Assembly: GCF_023499215.1 (NCBI RefSeq)
Contig: NZ_JAKHSK010000017.1
Coordinates: 24,223-88,222, forward strand
Reading direction: 5' to 3'
Length of the DNA: 64,000 nt
Source: Zunongwangia pacifica
GTDB taxonomy: Bacteria > Bacteroidota > Bacteroidia > Flavobacteriales > Flavobacteriaceae
The notes below the pieces were generated by a model. That model searched no databases and was not told where the DNA came from. It saw only the letters and a program-made list of their open reading frames with translations. The first letter of the stretch is position 1, and each line of letters begins with the position of its first letter. Shown piece after piece: positions 63,201-64,000 of the stretch. Both the position numbers and the translations under genes were made by a program.

Positions 63201-63620
63201 AAAGATCCTTTATTAATTTACAAATTCGAAGCATTCGAACTATTTAAAGCGATGTTGGAAGATGTAAATCGCGATGTGATTGGTTTCTTATTTAAAGGAG
63301 AAATTCCTGAAGGGAATATGACCAATATTCACGAAGCCAGAAAACGCCGTCAGGAAAAAATTGAAGCTTCTAAGGAAGAAATTCAAAATCTAGATGAGCG
63401 TGCCGCACAAAGCCGTGCTGCAGGACAGGCTGCCAGTGGAGCACAGCAACCACAACGCCCTCAGGTAACAGAGACTATTGTACGCGAACAACCAAAAATT
63501 GGTCGTAACGATAAAGTGGTGATTAAACACGTTACCAAAGGTGAAAACAAAACCGTAAAATATAAGCAGGCCATTCCGCTAATCGAAAGTGGAGAATGGG
63601 TTGTAGTTAAAAAAGCCTAA
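60246..63620 (+). CDS. secA: Preprotein translocase ATPase SecA
   Basis: An 1124-residue protein, longer than E. coli SecA (901). NBD1 has Walker A MQTGEGKTLVATLP (about 195-210) and IVDEVDSVLIDDARTPLII (about 298-316). A long insertion follows with GGLQLLRAYRALPKNKAL and a charged coiled segment (SKEEEAEKKEELF), typical of Bacteroidota SecA. NBD2 shows TNMAGRGTDIKLS and RQLRGRAGRQGDPG. The helical scaffold has TLAIIDDAWKTHLRKMDEL. The usual C-terminal zinc motif is absent; the end is a Gln/Ala-rich linker and GEWVVVKKA. SecA drives Sec-dependent export with SecYEG. Confidence 0.96.
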   Translation: MSFLESVLKVFVGDKSKKDVKEIQPIVDKIKALEADFETLSLDELRAKTTQFKSKISEALKDVNQQIENLEKEAEESDDITRKEDIYAEIDGLKDKAYEISESVLNEILPEAFATVKETAKRFATNPTLEVTASAFDREISAEKDYVNLEGDKAIWNNSWDAAGKPVTWDMVHYDVQLIGGIAMHQGKIAEMQTGEGKTLVATLPVYLNALTGRGVHLVTVNDYLAKRDSAWMAPIFEFHGLSVDCIDYHRPNSASRRKAYNADITYGTNNEFGFDYLRDNMSHAPDDLVQRPHNYAIVDEVDSVLIDDARTPLIISGPIPKGNIHEFDQLKPAVANIYEIQRKKATEFLQAAKKLITEGDQKEGGLQLLRAYRALPKNKALIKYLSQEGVKQILQKTENHYMQDNNREMPKVDAELYFTIEEKNNQIDLTDKGIEYLSGQDDPNFFVLPEIGMEIAKIENEGLSKEEEAEKKEELFRDYSVKSERIHTLRQLLKAYTLFEKDTEYVVMDNKVKIVDEQTGRIMDGRRYSDGLHQAIEAKENVKIEDATQTFATVTLQNYFRMYRKLSGMTGTAVTEAGEFWEIYKLDVVEIPTNRPIARNDKDDLVYKTKREKYNAVIDHVTDLSKAGRPVLIGTTSVEISELLSRMLKLRNVPHNVLNAKLHKKEADIVAEAGKGGVVTIATNMAGRGTDIKLSKEVKEAGGLAIIGTERHDSRRVDRQLRGRAGRQGDPGSSQFYVSLEDNLMRLFGSERIAKLMDRMGLEEGEVIQHGMISKSIERAQKKVEENNFGIRKRLLEYDDVMNAQREVIYKRRYHALFGERLRVDLANMIFDISELISETNKPTNDYKNFEFELIRYFSMSSPISEADFGKMNAQKITAEVYKAAYEHYREKVKHSAARAYPVIEQVYEDETNNFERISVPFSDGQKTLQVVTNLEKAYESKGEQLIKDFEKNITLAIIDDAWKTHLRKMDELKQSVQLAVHEQKDPLLIYKFEAFELFKAMLEDVNRDVIGFLFKGEIPEGNMTNIHEARKRRQEKIEASKEEIQNLDERAAQSRAAGQAASGAQQPQRPQVTETIVREQPKIGRNDKVVIKHVTKGENKTVKYKQAIPLIESGEWVVVKKA

Positions 63621-63641
63621 TAGTTTATTTATCGAATATTG

Positions 63642-63674
63642 AAAAGCTGTCTTTATCAAAAGGCAGCTTTTTTT
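63642..63674 (+). terminator. Intrinsic terminator after secA
   Basis: AAAAGCTGTCTTT pairs with AAAGGCAGCTTTT (13 bp, one G-U) around a 4-base loop, followed by a T-tract. It ends the secA transcript 22 bases after the stop codon. Confidence 0.85.
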
Positions 63675-63896
63675 ATTTCATTTTTTGGTATTCGGTTCAA
63701 GGCTTAACATTGTATTATACCGTTTTCAAATCAGCTCATTTTCAAATTAATCCATTGACTAGTGAATTCATATAGTCCTTTTCATGATTCCTGAATCTTG
63801 CTTATCAAATCTCTTTTTTACTTCCCATAGCGAACCGATCTAAATTCTAACTTCTAAATCAAAAAGATCTCTCCATAAAGTCGAGATGAACTGTGT
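63675..63896. other. Non-coding gap between secA terminator and partial transposase
   Basis: I see no gene, RNA or clear repeat in this stretch of about 220 bases. Short scattered frames exist but show no family motif. Confidence 0.4.
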
Positions 63897-64000
63897 TTAT
63901 ATACAAGATAAATTTAAGTTATTTTCGGTGTAATAGGTTTTTTGTGTAGCAATAGCAAAGGCCTGCTTTAAAAGTTTGTTGACCACCGCTATCAAAGCCA
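63897..64000 (-). CDS. C-terminal fragment of a transposase (IS110-like), cut by window
   Basis: Reading inward from the window end on the minus strand, 34 codons are open to a TAA stop at 63897-63899. The residues (ALIAVVNKLLKQAFAIATQK, then TYYTENNLNLSCI) resemble the C-terminus of IS110-type transposases, which often end with a VNKLLKQAFA-like helix. The 5' part is outside the window. The family call rests on this short match. Confidence 0.5.
   Translation of the reverse strand, partial: ALIAVVNKLLKQAFAIATQKTYYTENNLNLSCI

Noticed and set aside
1..64000. tRNA, rRNA, CRISPR or prophage regions
   Set aside because: No cloverleaf-like sequence, rRNA segment, regular spacer-repeat pattern or phage structural genes were recognised on either strand.

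Overview
The window is a chromosomal segment from a member of the Bacteroidota, most likely a marine Flavobacteriaceae of the Gramella/Zunongwangia/Salegentibacter type. This rests on low G+C, weak Shine-Dalgarno sites, several promoters of the Bacteroidota form (a TAnnTTTG box, twice with an upstream TTG/TTTG at about 18-19 bp), and families typical of the group: DUF2851, DUF2795, NamZ/DUF1343 lipoprotein, a very long SecA, and a short PspC protein. The genus is inference.

Layout. (1) 1-21200 is mainly housekeeping: two paralogous sodium:amino-acid symporters with an unusual periplasmic N-terminus, a PspC/DUF2851 pair, an SGNH lipoprotein, a cysteine synthase-like enzyme, an NlpE-like lipoprotein, a LolC/E-type permease, NamZ, two methyltransferases, a Cys-cluster protein, a metalloprotease lipoprotein, RecQ, KdsD, TatC, a CMD protein, LptB, phosphatidylserine synthase and Lnt. 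Many of these serve the cell envelope. (2) 21376-53144 is one very long minus-strand exopolysaccharide/capsule locus of 28 genes. Transcription runs from wza and wzc (about 53 kb) through a methyltransferase, Wzm/Wzt ABC exporter genes, two sulfotransferases, 16 glycosyltransferases, a pyruvyltransferase, a nonulosonate (sialic-acid-like) synthase and cytidylyltransferase-phosphatase fusion, and a Wzy/WaaL-like polymerase or ligase, to a polyprenyl glycosylphosphotransferase at about 21 kb. An IS5-family element sits inside it, placed in the stop codon of a glycosyltransferase. (3) 53252-63620 holds an ABC-F protein, a methyltransferase, a polyprenyl-P-sugar glycosyltransferase pair (GT2 plus GT-C), a LolD/MacB-type ATPase, a 57-residue membrane protein, a PduO-type adenosyltransferase, a DUF2795 protein and SecA. 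The window ends in the C-terminus of a transposase.

How the genes work together. The large locus encodes initiation on undecaprenyl phosphate, chain assembly by many glycosyltransferases, ABC-type export with a substrate-recognising Wzt tail, and a Wza/Wzc outer-membrane route. Acidic decoration is predicted from three independent chemistries: sulfate (two sulfotransferases), pyruvate ketal, and a nonulosonic acid. The nonulosonate cassette is minimal (a synthase without a SAF domain and a NeuA-HAD fusion; no NeuC, NeuD or aminotransferase), which fits KDN made from mannose-6-phosphate better than Neu5Ac. I see no clearly new class of system. The most unusual items are the symporters with SprB-like and lipoyl-like domains, the mixed export logic (Wzm/Wzt, Wza/Wzc and a Wzy-like protein without Wzx), the KDN-like cassette, and the IS insertion that replaces TAA with TGA without changing the protein.
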